NCBI GenBank assembly: GCA_020629595.1
Contig: JAHDDA010000118.1
Location: 1-6,734, forward strand
From: Chitinophagales bacterium
GTDB taxonomy: Bacteria; Bacteroidota; Bacteroidia; Chitinophagales; UBA2359
Reading direction: 5' to 3'
Length of the DNA: 6,734 bases
In this document: positions 1 to 5,832 of the stretch, piece by piece
Numbering within the stretch: position 1 is the first letter of the stretch
Layout: every line of letters begins with the position of its first letter
Position numbers and translations under genes: made by a program
Notes under the pieces: generated by a model
What the model was told of the DNA's origin: nothing
What the model saw: only the letters and a program-made list of their open reading frames with translations
Database searches by the model: none

Positions 1-1950
1 ACAGGTACAGATAATAGTGCTACCGATACAACAGGTACAGATGGTGCAGACTCAAGTAATCCACCAACTGTTTGCAACACTTTTAATGAAAGTTTATGTA
101 CAGAATTAATGACTACCATTGATTTTTGCTTAGACATTTGTGAGGGTTATGAAATTGAAAAAGCAATTACGACCTATCATTGTAGTGTGCAAATTTTAGA
201 AGAAGAATGTATTAGATATACACCTTTACCAGGCTATGTGGGTACAGATACTATTCAAGTTACACTTTGTAATCCAGTTATTAGTGAATGTACTGTTGTA
301 GTTGTTGATGTTCAAGTGGGTGATTGTGATAATTTTGATGATTCGGGTGCCGATGGAAGTACTGATGGTGTAACCGATGATACTTCAACAGATACTGCTG
401 GAACAGATGCTACTGATGATGGCATTATTACTGATGGAACTGGAACAGATAATGGAACAACAGATGATTCAACGGATGGAACAGTTACTGATGACACAGG
501 AACGGATACTGGAACAACAGATGCTGGTTCTACTGATGGAATCATAACGCCAGAGGAATGTGATTTACCAATGGCACATTATTGTACTGCTCCAGCTACA
601 ACTATTGAAATTTGTCCAGATTTATGTGAAAATTACTATATAGCTGGTGTTGAAACGGAGTTACCTTGCGATGTTCAAATTGCCGATAATAAGCAATGTT
701 TTTACTATGCACCATTACCAGACTTTAACGCTGGTGTAGATGAATTAACAATAATTATTTGTTTTGCTGGTGGAATTGATTGTGTTACAGCAAACGCTTC
801 TTTAGAAGTAAATAATGCGTGTGGTATTCCTGCGCCAGTAAATAATAGCCCTATTGCTAATCCAGATTATTACGATGTTCAATGTGGTTCAACCACTTTT
901 AGTATAATGGAAAATGATACTGATCCAGATGGTGATCCAATTGCAATATGCAATATAGGGCAAGCCTTATATGGAATGATATTTTTACAGGGAACGAATG
1001 TAATGTATGTACCCGATGTAAGTTTTACAGGAACTGATGTGTTTACTTATGAAATTTGTGATGGATATGGCGGCTCGGCAACAGCATCGGTTTATATTGA
1101 AGTGAGTGATGGAACAAACGCTTCTAGTATTACCATAATTAATGACTATGGCACTATTACAGGAAGTGGAAGTATAATCGTTAATCCAATTGAAAATGAT
1201 AGTTCAACTGATGGAGAACTTATGCTTTGTAATGTTGGCTCTACCGAAAACTCAGTTATAAGCTACGAAGGAAACACGATAACCTATACGCCAAAAGGTA
1301 GTTTTGAAGGGTTTGAATATTTTACTTATGAAGTTTGTGAAGCTGATGGATGTGGTTCGGCAACAGGAATTGTGTATATTCAAGTTATTCCACCTTGTGA
1401 AAATACCATAGAAGTTTATTGTACAGATATAATTACGCCAATTACAATTTGTCCAACTTATTGTGCCTTTGAAGAAGGCGGTGATTACACAATTGACGTA
1501 GGAGAAACATGCGATTTATTGCCTATAAATGATCATTGTTTCCAATTTACGCCATTTCCAGATGTAATTGATACACAAGTAGGTTTAATAGTTGATGCCT
1601 GCGATGCAGAAGGAAATTGCGAATCGCAAGAGATAGTAGTTTATGTTGGACAAGGAGCTTTAGGAGTTATGGAATATGTGCCACATTGTATAGCTGATGA
1701 AATTGCCCAAATATTGGCAGAATCTCCTTGGAACCCTAGAGGGAAAGTTTATAAAGGAATGTATAATGGAGAAGTTGCTTACTATTTTACAGCCGATTGT
1801 TGTGATCAGTTAACAACTTTATACAACGAAAATTGTGAAGTTATTTGTAATCCAGATGGTGGATTTACTGGTATGGGTGATGGAAACTGCACCGATTTTG
1901 ATTTGGAAAGCAATGGTTTTGAGCTAATTTGGCAAGATTCAAGATTGTAA
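1..1950 (+). CDS. Large modular Cys-rich Ig-like surface protein, 5'-truncated by the window edge
   Basis: The reading frame is open from base 1 to the TAA at 1948-1950 (649 codons), so the Met at 109 is internal and the true start lies upstream. Modules in window residues: Thr/Asp linker 1-22; 8-Cys module 25-109; Thr/Asp/Gly linker 110-186; 8-Cys module 187-274; Big_9/cadherin-like Ig domain 283-369 with the typical ENDTDPDGDPI turn and a TGTDVFTYEICDG strand; second Ig domain 376-462; third 8-Cys module 466-551; C-terminal domain about 555-649 with CCDQ, PDGGFTG and GDGNC motifs, recalled as DUF6970-like. The many cysteines, acidic turns and Ig-like repeats point to a disulfide-bonded, perhaps calcium-stabilised protein outside the cytoplasm; this is inference, because the signal peptide is not in view. 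No type IX secretion C-terminal sorting domain or LPXTG-like anchor is visible at the end. The specific function is unknown; adhesion or cell-surface structure is the usual guess for such architectures. Confidence 0.85.
   Translation, partial: TGTDNSATDTTGTDGADSSNPPTVCNTFNESLCTELMTTIDFCLDICEGYEIEKAITTYHCSVQILEEECIRYTPLPGYVGTDTIQVTLCNPVISECTVVVVDVQVGDCDNFDDSGADGSTDGVTDDTSTDTAGTDATDDGIITDGTGTDNGTTDDSTDGTVTDDTGTDTGTTDAGSTDGIITPEECDLPMAHYCTAPATTIEICPDLCENYYIAGVETELPCDVQIADNKQCFYYAPLPDFNAGVDELTIIICFAGGIDCVTANASLEVNNACGIPAPVNNSPIANPDYYDVQCGSTTFSIMENDTDPDGDPIAICNIGQALYGMIFLQGTNVMYVPDVSFTGTDVFTYEICDGYGGSATASVYIEVSDGTNASSITIINDYGTITGSGSIIVNPIENDSSTDGELMLCNVGSTENSVISYEGNTITYTPKGSFEGFEYFTYEVCEADGCGSATGIVYIQVIPPCENTIEVYCTDIITPITICPTYCAFEEGGDYTIDVGETCDLLPINDHCFQFTPFPDVIDTQVGLIVDACDAEGNCESQEIVVYVGQGALGVMEYVPHCIADEIAQILAESPWNPRGKVYKGMYNGEVAYYFTADCCDQLTTLYNENCEVICNPDGGFTGMGDGNCTDFDLESNGFELIWQDSRL
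73..327 (+). other. 8-Cys module, copy 1
   Basis: Protein module of about 85 residues inside the surface protein. Its cysteines follow C-x7-C-x9-C-x3-C-x13-C-x8-C-x19-C-x6-C. After the sixth Cys comes a YTPLPGYVGTD segment and then alternating hydrophobic strands (VVVVDVQV), like the C-terminal half of a Big_9-type Ig domain. The module is probably a disulfide-rich Ig-like variant; no name is known to me. Confidence 0.75.
328..558 (+). repeat. Thr/Asp/Gly low-complexity linker
   Basis: About 77 residues, almost entirely Thr, Asp, Gly and Ser, in degenerate GTD/TTD/STDG units (for example TDGTGTDNGTTDDSTDG). A similar stretch occupies bases 1-66, so one linker precedes each of the first two 8-Cys modules. 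The segment is highly acidic, likely extended and disordered, and may bind divalent cations. The near-repeat DNA (variants of acagatgatggaact) is a natural site for length variation by slippage. It also leaves the opposite strand open, which produces a spurious antisense reading frame at 312-545. Confidence 0.8.
559..822 (+). other. 8-Cys module, copy 2
   Basis: Second copy, with spacing C-x7-C-x9-C-x3-C-x13-C-x9-C-x20-C-x6-C. It shares with copy 1 the CT...TIEICPDLC start, the CDVQI strand and a YYAPLPDF segment. It is clearly homologous to copies 1 and 3 but diverged in the loops, so it is an old duplication and not a recent one. Confidence 0.75.
847..1107 (+). other. Big_9/cadherin-like Ig domain A
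   Basis: The segment begins SPIANPDYYDV, continues with a MENDTDPDGDPI acidic turn, then MYVPDVSFTGTDVFTYEICDG, and ends in a VYIEV strand. This order (NDxxxT / ENDxDxDGD / Y.P...F.GtD.F.Y...D) is that of bacterial Big_9 or cadherin-like Ig repeats. The Asp cluster may bind calcium. Confidence 0.8.
1126..1386 (+). other. Big_9/cadherin-like Ig domain B
   Basis: A second Ig-like repeat with IINDYGTITGSG, an IENDSSTDGE turn, ITYTPKGSFEGFEYFTYEVCEADG and a final VYIQV strand. It matches domain A in layout, but the acidic turn is degenerate (SSTDGE in place of TDPDGD), so calcium binding is less likely here. One extra Cys pair (EVCEADGC) resembles the end of the 8-Cys modules, suggesting that the two module types are related. 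Confidence 0.75.
1396..1653 (+). other. 8-Cys module, copy 3
   Basis: Third copy, with spacing C-x7-C-x9-C-x3-C-x15-C-x8-C-x20-C-x5-C. It keeps the ITICPTYC motif and the FTPFPDV segment and ends in an EIVVYVG strand. Unlike copies 1 and 2 it is not preceded by a Thr/Asp linker but follows Ig domain B directly. Confidence 0.75.
1663..1947 (+). other. C-terminal DUF6970-like domain
   Basis: About 95 residues: a helix-like HCIADEIAQIL segment, then KVYKGMYNGEVAYYF, CCDQLTTLYNENCEVIC, NPDGGFTGMGDGNCTDF and a terminal ELIWQDSR. From memory this pattern (CI...I, Y-x-Y-x-G-x-x-VYYF, CCDQ...LYD.NC..IC.PDGG.TG.GDG.C) matches a small domain of unknown function often found as a stand-alone Bacteroidota lipoprotein, which I recall as DUF6970. 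The family number should be confirmed with a profile search. Its function is not known. Confidence 0.6.
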
Positions 1951-1975
1951 ATGTAAAAACAAGATTAAGATAGAA

Positions 1976-2021
1976 AGTAATGTAATAGGCTAACTTTTAC
2001 TACTCAATAAATTACATTACT
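1976..2021 (+). other. Hairpin just upstream of the terminator
   Basis: The arms agtaatgtaat (1976-1986) and attacattact (2011-2021) are perfect 11-bp inverted repeats around a 24-base loop. They lie in the 3' untranslated region of the surface-protein gene, immediately before the terminator stem. There is no T run after this stem, so it is not a terminator itself; it may protect the 3' end of the mRNA. Confidence 0.55.
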
Positions 2022-2024
2022 CGT

Positions 2025-2058
2025 AAAGGAACGTTTGAAATATAGCGTTCCTTTTTTT
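2025..2058 (+). terminator. Intrinsic terminator of the surface-protein gene
   Basis: A 9-bp perfect stem aaaggaacg (2025-2033) / cgttccttt (2046-2054), extendable by a T-G wobble and a T-A pair, has a loop of 8-12 bases. The T run covers 2052-2058: its first three T form the base of the stem and four more follow. It sits 75 bases after the stop at 1950. On the opposite strand the T run is only three bases, so it should work mainly for the + strand gene. Confidence 0.85.
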
Positions 2059-2060
2059 GT

Positions 2061-2069
2061 TTTCTACAT
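2061..2069. repeat. Left 9-bp target-site duplication
   Basis: The 9-mer tttctacat occurs here and again at 2196-2204, directly abutting the two ends of the 126-bp element between them. The bases outside the two copies differ (t2060 versus a2195, t2070 versus a2205), so the duplication is exactly 9 bp. Confidence 0.75.
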
Positions 2070-2195
2070 TTAAGTACAGGACAAAAATGAAATACTTTTA
2101 ATGTAGGGACACCGATTTATCGTGTCCTGATGCGATAACAGTGCGACTGCCGATGCCATCACTACAAAGGTAATTAAAAAATGTCCTGTACTGAA
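2070..2195. mobile_element. MITE-like non-autonomous insertion, 126 bp
   Basis: The left end reads TTAAGTACAGGACA (2070-2083). The right end, read on the minus strand from 2195, is TTCAGTACAGGACA (2195-2182). The two 14-bp terminal inverted repeats match at 13 positions. They are flanked by an exact 9-bp direct repeat (tttctacat at 2061-2069 and 2196-2204), the mark of a transposition event. No coding sequence fits inside, so it would depend on a transposase encoded elsewhere. The interior carries a separate palindromic unit at 2102-2166. I do not assign a parent insertion-sequence family; a 9-bp duplication is compatible with several. The element sits between two convergent genes, three bases after the terminator T run, where it disrupts no gene. 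Confidence 0.75.
2106..2128. repeat. Bulged hairpin inside the MITE-like element
   Basis: GGGACAC (2106-2112) pairs with GTGTCCT (2122-2128), with one G-T pair. After an unpaired C at 2113, GA pairs with TC around a ttta loop. The form gggacac-gat-ttatc-gtgtcc is like the short palindromes dispersed in many Bacteroidota and cyanobacterial genomes. The wider unit 2102-2166 is bounded by tgtag and ctaca. Confidence 0.6.
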
Positions 2196-2204
2196 TTTCT
2201 ACAT
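2196..2204. repeat. Right 9-bp target-site duplication
   Basis: Second copy of tttctacat, immediately after the right terminal inverted repeat and 23 bases beyond the stop codon of the minus-strand phosphatase gene. See the left copy at 2061-2069. Confidence 0.75.
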
Positions 2205-2227
2205 ACACAACTTACAGAATATTATCA

Positions 2228-4246
2228 TTACTTTATTTTAATAGCAATTAAGGTTTTATCATCTCGTTTTCCAAACTCATCAGCAAACTCAACTAAGTCG
2301 TTATTTAACATTGTTACAATGTGTTCACAAGGTAAATTAGCATATTTATCCAAACCAAATCTTATTCTTTCTTCGCCGTATTGCACGCCATTTTTATCTT
2401 TAGTTTCGGTCATTCCATCGGTAAAAAGTACAAAAACATCACCCGATTCAAAATTGGTATATTGAGTGTGAACAGAACTTGAAAAAATATCATTTTCAGC
2501 TATTCCAATTGCCATACTGTGTTGGTTTTCAAAAAAAGAAGAACTTTTATCTTTACTTTGATATTGAATAATAGATGGGTGACCTGCACTTATAAAAGAA
2601 AGTTTGTTTTCTAAAAAATCGAAGTAACATATAGTAAGCGTAACAAAGTACCTTGAATCGATAGTGCTACATAATGCTCCATTTGCAATATCAACAAACA
2701 TATTAATAGGGAAACGCATAGGAACAACTGCCTGAAAAATACCTTTTAGCTGTGCCATATATAAACCAGCAGAAGTTCCAGAACCTGAAACATCGGCAAT
2801 AATTACAGCCAAAGTATGCTCATCTACTTGAATAAAATCGTAATAATCGCCACCAATTTCTGTTGCACTATCATTAAAGGCGGCAATTTCATATTGGTTT
2901 GTACTAGGAAAGTTTACAGGAAATAATGCCCGCTGTACTTTTCTAGCTTTATTTAATTCATATTCAAAGCGTTCGGTATCTTTGGTTTTCTCAAACAACT
3001 CGGCATCTTTTAAAAGTAGCAAGGCTTGGTTGGCATACCCTTCAATAAGATTAATCATATACTGGTCAAAACCACCACCTAATTCTTTAAACAATACAAT
3101 ATGTGCCAAAGCATTATTTTTGGTTGCTAAGTATATTACTAAAGATGATTTATACTTGTCGAAGTGTTTATCGGTTGTTTTTAATTTGGGAAACACTTGT
3201 ATTTTTTCATTCAAACTTTTCCAATCAACTTTCTCTTTGAGTTTATAAATTGTTTGTTCATCTAAGTTTATAAAGTTTCGATTTATTTTTTTTGCCGCAG
3301 CCTTACTATGAATATTTAAAAAAGCAGCATCGGCACTTGAAGCCTTTGTACTTACATCAAACAACCACTGGTATAAATCTGACCTTTCATTTTGCTTATA
3401 TACTTTTTGGTTAACTTCATTAAAATAATTAACCGCTACTATTTGATTTTCTAAACTTGTAAATAAAGGCCAGTTAAATAACAATGTAAAAAATGCAAAT
3501 ACATTATAACTTAAAAAAAACAAAAGTAATGTTGCAAAAAAGTTATTGAAATAAATTACATATTCGGTATTATGAGGCAATGGAATAAAATATATTAATA
3601 GAATAATGGCAACCAAAATTAAAATGAGTATAGGTAAATAAAGCAAACAACTCAATTTGGTTTTTTTATCAATAAAAGCTATCCATTTATTATTAGGAAT
3701 TATAAACAAGGTTAACGCGGAAGTTAGAACTAAAATTCCTATATTTATTTTAAAAAACAATTCGGAATGTAGATAAGAAAGTATAGTAGAAACAAGACTA
3801 TAATAAATTACTAAATTCAAGAGTTTCCAAAGTTTACTAGAGAATTTAGTTTGTCTTAACAATACCAATTTTTTATATAAAACAAAAGCATAAGTTATGT
3901 AAACAATTGTAAAACCTAAACTAGCACCACCTAAAAAATTTTTGTATTCATTTGCTATGCTTGTATTATTATATACAACCACAGTTAAACTAAGCAGGCT
4001 AATAATTAATAATCCGTAAACAATTAGTTGCAGAAAAATTTTTTCAATGCCATCCAATATAGATTTAGCACTTATTGCTCTATTAAAACCTTCTATTAAA
4101 TTAAAATAGGAAAATAAAATTAAGCCACTTGATAATATTCTGTAAGATACCTCGCTACGGTAGGCAAAGAAAAATTCGCTTAATAAAAAACAGCAAAAAG
4201 CTAAAAACGAAAAAAGTATATGGTAATGGTAAAGTTTCAATTTCAT
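2228..4246 (-). CDS. Membrane-anchored SpoIIE/RsbU-type PP2C serine phosphatase with GAF-like domain
   Basis: 672 residues. The N-terminal half (about 8-259) has roughly eight hydrophobic membrane segments, for example 68-92, 103-126, 199-221 and 231-259. Residues about 285-412 look like a GAF sensor domain. A helical linker (413-440, ending ARKVQRALFP) leads into the SpoIIE-type PP2C domain (440-672). Metal-ligand motifs are intact: EIGGDYYDF with D467, ADVSGSG with D485, SAGHP at 553-557, FTDGMTE with D610, and a final RDDKT with D662/D663, so it should be active on phospho-Ser/Thr. Family members typically dephosphorylate an anti-sigma-factor antagonist (STAS protein) in a partner switch; the substrate here is unknown and no STAS or kinase gene is in view. 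The start is well fixed: an in-frame TGA lies two codons upstream (4252-4250). No Shine-Dalgarno sequence or clear promoter box is seen. The gene is convergent with the surface-protein gene and divergent from the methyltransferase. Confidence 0.9.
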   Translation of the reverse strand: MKLKLYHYHILFSFLAFCCFLLSEFFFAYRSEVSYRILSSGLILFSYFNLIEGFNRAISAKSILDGIEKIFLQLIVYGLLIISLLSLTVVVYNNTSIANEYKNFLGGASLGFTIVYITYAFVLYKKLVLLRQTKFSSKLWKLLNLVIYYSLVSTILSYLHSELFFKINIGILVLTSALTLFIIPNNKWIAFIDKKTKLSCLLYLPILILILVAIILLIYFIPLPHNTEYVIYFNNFFATLLLFFLSYNVFAFFTLLFNWPLFTSLENQIVAVNYFNEVNQKVYKQNERSDLYQWLFDVSTKASSADAAFLNIHSKAAAKKINRNFINLDEQTIYKLKEKVDWKSLNEKIQVFPKLKTTDKHFDKYKSSLVIYLATKNNALAHIVLFKELGGGFDQYMINLIEGYANQALLLLKDAELFEKTKDTERFEYELNKARKVQRALFPVNFPSTNQYEIAAFNDSATEIGGDYYDFIQVDEHTLAVIIADVSGSGTSAGLYMAQLKGIFQAVVPMRFPINMFVDIANGALCSTIDSRYFVTLTICYFDFLENKLSFISAGHPSIIQYQSKDKSSSFFENQHSMAIGIAENDIFSSSVHTQYTNFESGDVFVLFTDGMTETKDKNGVQYGEERIRFGLDKYANLPCEHIVTMLNNDLVEFADEFGKRDDKTLIAIKIK

Positions 4247-4356
4247 ACTTCAATGTAAAAATACCAATATCAGTTGAAAGAAATATCATTTATAGCAAAT
4301 ACTTATTTATGCTTATGTCTTAAAAACGTACTTTTGCAACTTCTGAAAAAATACAA
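4247..4356. other. Divergent intergenic region
   Basis: 110 AT-rich bases between the starts of the phosphatase (-) and methyltransferase (+) genes. The + side has a good -7 box at 4329-4336. The - side shows only a poor match (TAAGTATTTG read on the minus strand near 4290-4305), so the phosphatase promoter is not located. No operator-like palindrome stands out. Confidence 0.6.
4329..4336 (+). promoter_or_regulatory. Bacteroidota -7 promoter box before rlmD
   Basis: TACTTTTG matches the TAnnTTTG consensus of the Bacteroidota primary sigma factor exactly. It ends 20 bases before the ATG at 4357, implying a leader of roughly 14 bases with no Shine-Dalgarno sequence. No convincing -33 TTG is present upstream, which lowers certainty. 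Confidence 0.6.
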
Positions 4357-5772
4357 ATGGCAAGAAGAAAAAAGAAAAGAAGAATAATTGAAAACCTGAA
4401 TATGACGGCAATGGCAGCAGAGGGCAAAGCAATTGCTAAAAAAGAAGACGGTAAAGTTGTTTTTGTTGAAAATGCTATCCCAGGGGATGTAGTTGATGTT
4501 TTGGTCGAAAAAAATAAAACCGATTATGCCATCGGAAGAGTTACCAACATTAAAGTACCTTCTAAAGATAGAATTGAGCCATTTTGTAAATACTTCGAAG
4601 CCTGTGGTGGTTGTAAATGGCAATATTTAGCTTACGAAAAACAACTTGAATACAAACAGCAAATTGTTAAAGATGTATTTCAACGAGTTGGGAAAATTGA
4701 AAACCCCAATTTAGAGCCAATTTTAGGAGCAGAAAAAACACAACGCTACCGAAACAAAATGGAATATACCTTTTCGCATAGTCGTTGGATTTTTCAACAC
4801 GAAATAGATGAAGAAGTTGAATTTGCTTTTAGAGATGCTTTAGGACTGCACGTTCCAAAAATGTTTCAGAAAATTGTAGATATTGATGAATGTTTTTTGC
4901 AACACAGCACAGGCGATGCCATTAGAAACGCCGTAAGAGACTTTGCACACAAAAATAACTTTAGTTTTTACAACCTTTTCAAACATACTGGCTTTTTACG
5001 AACCCTAATGCTTAGAAACAACAAAGCAGGCGAATGGATGGTTTTATTAGCTGTTTCAGAAGATAGACCCAATGACACCTTTGCTATTTTGGAACACTTA
5101 GCCACTAATTTTCCTCAAATTACAAGCCTTAATTGGACCTTGAACCAAAAGAAAAATGATTCTTTATTTGACTTAGAAATAAATAATTACAAAGGAAAAC
5201 CATATATAACAGAAACCTTAGAAAGTTTAAGCTTTAGAATAAGTCCACAATCATTTTTTCAAACCAACCCATACCAAGCATTAGAACTATATAAAATAGC
5301 ACGTGATTATGCTCAACTTTCAGGAAATGAATTGGTTTACGATTTATATACTGGAACAGGAAGCATAGCACAGTTTGTAGCTAAAAATGCTAAAAAAGTT
5401 GTAGGAATAGAAGAAGTTGCACCAGCCATAGCCGATGCAAAATTGAATGCACAACACAATAATATCGAAAATTGTGAATTTTTAGTAGGAGATGTTAAAA
5501 ATCATTTGAATCCAGATTTTGCCAAAGAATACGGACAACCAGATGTTTTAATAGTAGATCCACCAAGAGCTGGTTTACACGCAAAAGTGGTTGAAAATAT
5601 ATTATCTATTGCTCCTAAAAAAGTGGTTTATGTTAGTTGTAATCCTGCCACACAAGCACGTGATATTAAATTGTTAACCGAAAAATACAATCTAATAAAA
5701 ATGCGACCTGTCGATATGTTTCCACATACCTATCATATTGAAAATGTGGCTTTGTTGGAAATTAAAGAATAG
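4357..5772 (+). CDS. rlmD: 23S rRNA (uracil-C5)-methyltransferase, RlmD/RumA family
   Basis: 471 residues. It transfers a methyl group from S-adenosylmethionine to C5 of a 23S rRNA uridine (U1939 in E. coli for RlmD). A basic N-terminus (ARRKKKRR) leads into a TRAM RNA-binding domain (about 10-68, with GDVVDVLV). Four cysteines, C77, C83, C86 (CKYFEACGGC) and C179, match the [4Fe-4S] ligands of RumA. The Rossmann methyltransferase part shows FFQTN (Q302), the SAM loop DLYTGTGS (329-336), DPPRAG (401-406), the nucleophile C428 in VSCNP, and E462 in HIENV as the likely general base. Nothing essential is missing. Bacteroidota often carry more than one paralogue, so the target could instead be U747 (RlmC) or both sites; paralogy cannot be judged from the window. 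The ATG at 4357 is the first Met after an in-frame TAA at 4321. Obg follows 60 bases downstream on the same strand. Confidence 0.92.
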   Translation: MARRKKKRRIIENLNMTAMAAEGKAIAKKEDGKVVFVENAIPGDVVDVLVEKNKTDYAIGRVTNIKVPSKDRIEPFCKYFEACGGCKWQYLAYEKQLEYKQQIVKDVFQRVGKIENPNLEPILGAEKTQRYRNKMEYTFSHSRWIFQHEIDEEVEFAFRDALGLHVPKMFQKIVDIDECFLQHSTGDAIRNAVRDFAHKNNFSFYNLFKHTGFLRTLMLRNNKAGEWMVLLAVSEDRPNDTFAILEHLATNFPQITSLNWTLNQKKNDSLFDLEINNYKGKPYITETLESLSFRISPQSFFQTNPYQALELYKIARDYAQLSGNELVYDLYTGTGSIAQFVAKNAKKVVGIEEVAPAIADAKLNAQHNNIENCEFLVGDVKNHLNPDFAKEYGQPDVLIVDPPRAGLHAKVVENILSIAPKKVVYVSCNPATQARDIKLLTEKYNLIKMRPVDMFPHTYHIENVALLEIKE

Positions 5773-5814
5773 GTAAAACTAATCACAAAGTCAAAATTGT
5801 AAACTCAGGTGTTC

Positions 5815-5822
5815 TACCTTTG
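5815..5822 (+). promoter_or_regulatory. Bacteroidota -7 promoter box before obgE
   Basis: TACCTTTG fits TAnnTTTG exactly. A TTG at 5797-5799 could act as the -33 element, with a 15-base gap that is slightly shorter than usual. The box ends only 10 bases before the ATG at 5833, so transcription would begin about 4-6 bases before the start codon, giving a nearly leaderless mRNA. It lies in the 60-base gap after rlmD, where no terminator is visible, so read-through from rlmD is also possible. Confidence 0.6.
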
Positions 5823-5832
5823 TAATCGTTTT

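Noticed and set aside
312..545. Antisense open frame rich in Val, Ser and Pro
   Set aside because: It is the mirror of the Thr/Asp linker: low-complexity repeat DNA happens to lack stops on the other strand. There is no initiation signal or domain.
328..558. CRISPR-like or tandem-repeat array
   Set aside because: The repeats are degenerate, in frame, and encode a Thr/Asp linker; there is no regular repeat-spacer spacing.
2181..2465. Plus-strand open frame beginning in the MITE-like right end
   Set aside because: It lies almost wholly antisense to the conserved PP2C domain of the phosphatase and has no recognisable features.
2982..3248. Plus-strand open frame antisense to the phosphatase
   Set aside because: It is a shadow of the GAF-like and linker region of the phosphatase, which has clear family motifs in the other frame.
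4290..4305. Minus-strand promoter box TAAGTATTTG for the phosphatase gene
   Set aside because: The spacing between TA and TTTG does not fit TAnnTTTG, and such near-matches are common in AT-rich DNA.
4303..4623. Minus-strand open frame overlapping the start of rlmD
   Set aside because: It is antisense to the TRAM domain and Fe-S cysteines of rlmD; its Phe/Ser/Cys-rich composition is typical of a shadow of Lys/Glu-rich coding DNA.
5807..5819. Small hairpin aggt-gttct-acct before obgE as a terminator or regulator
   Set aside because: It has only four base pairs, no T run, and overlaps the -7 box; it is likely chance.
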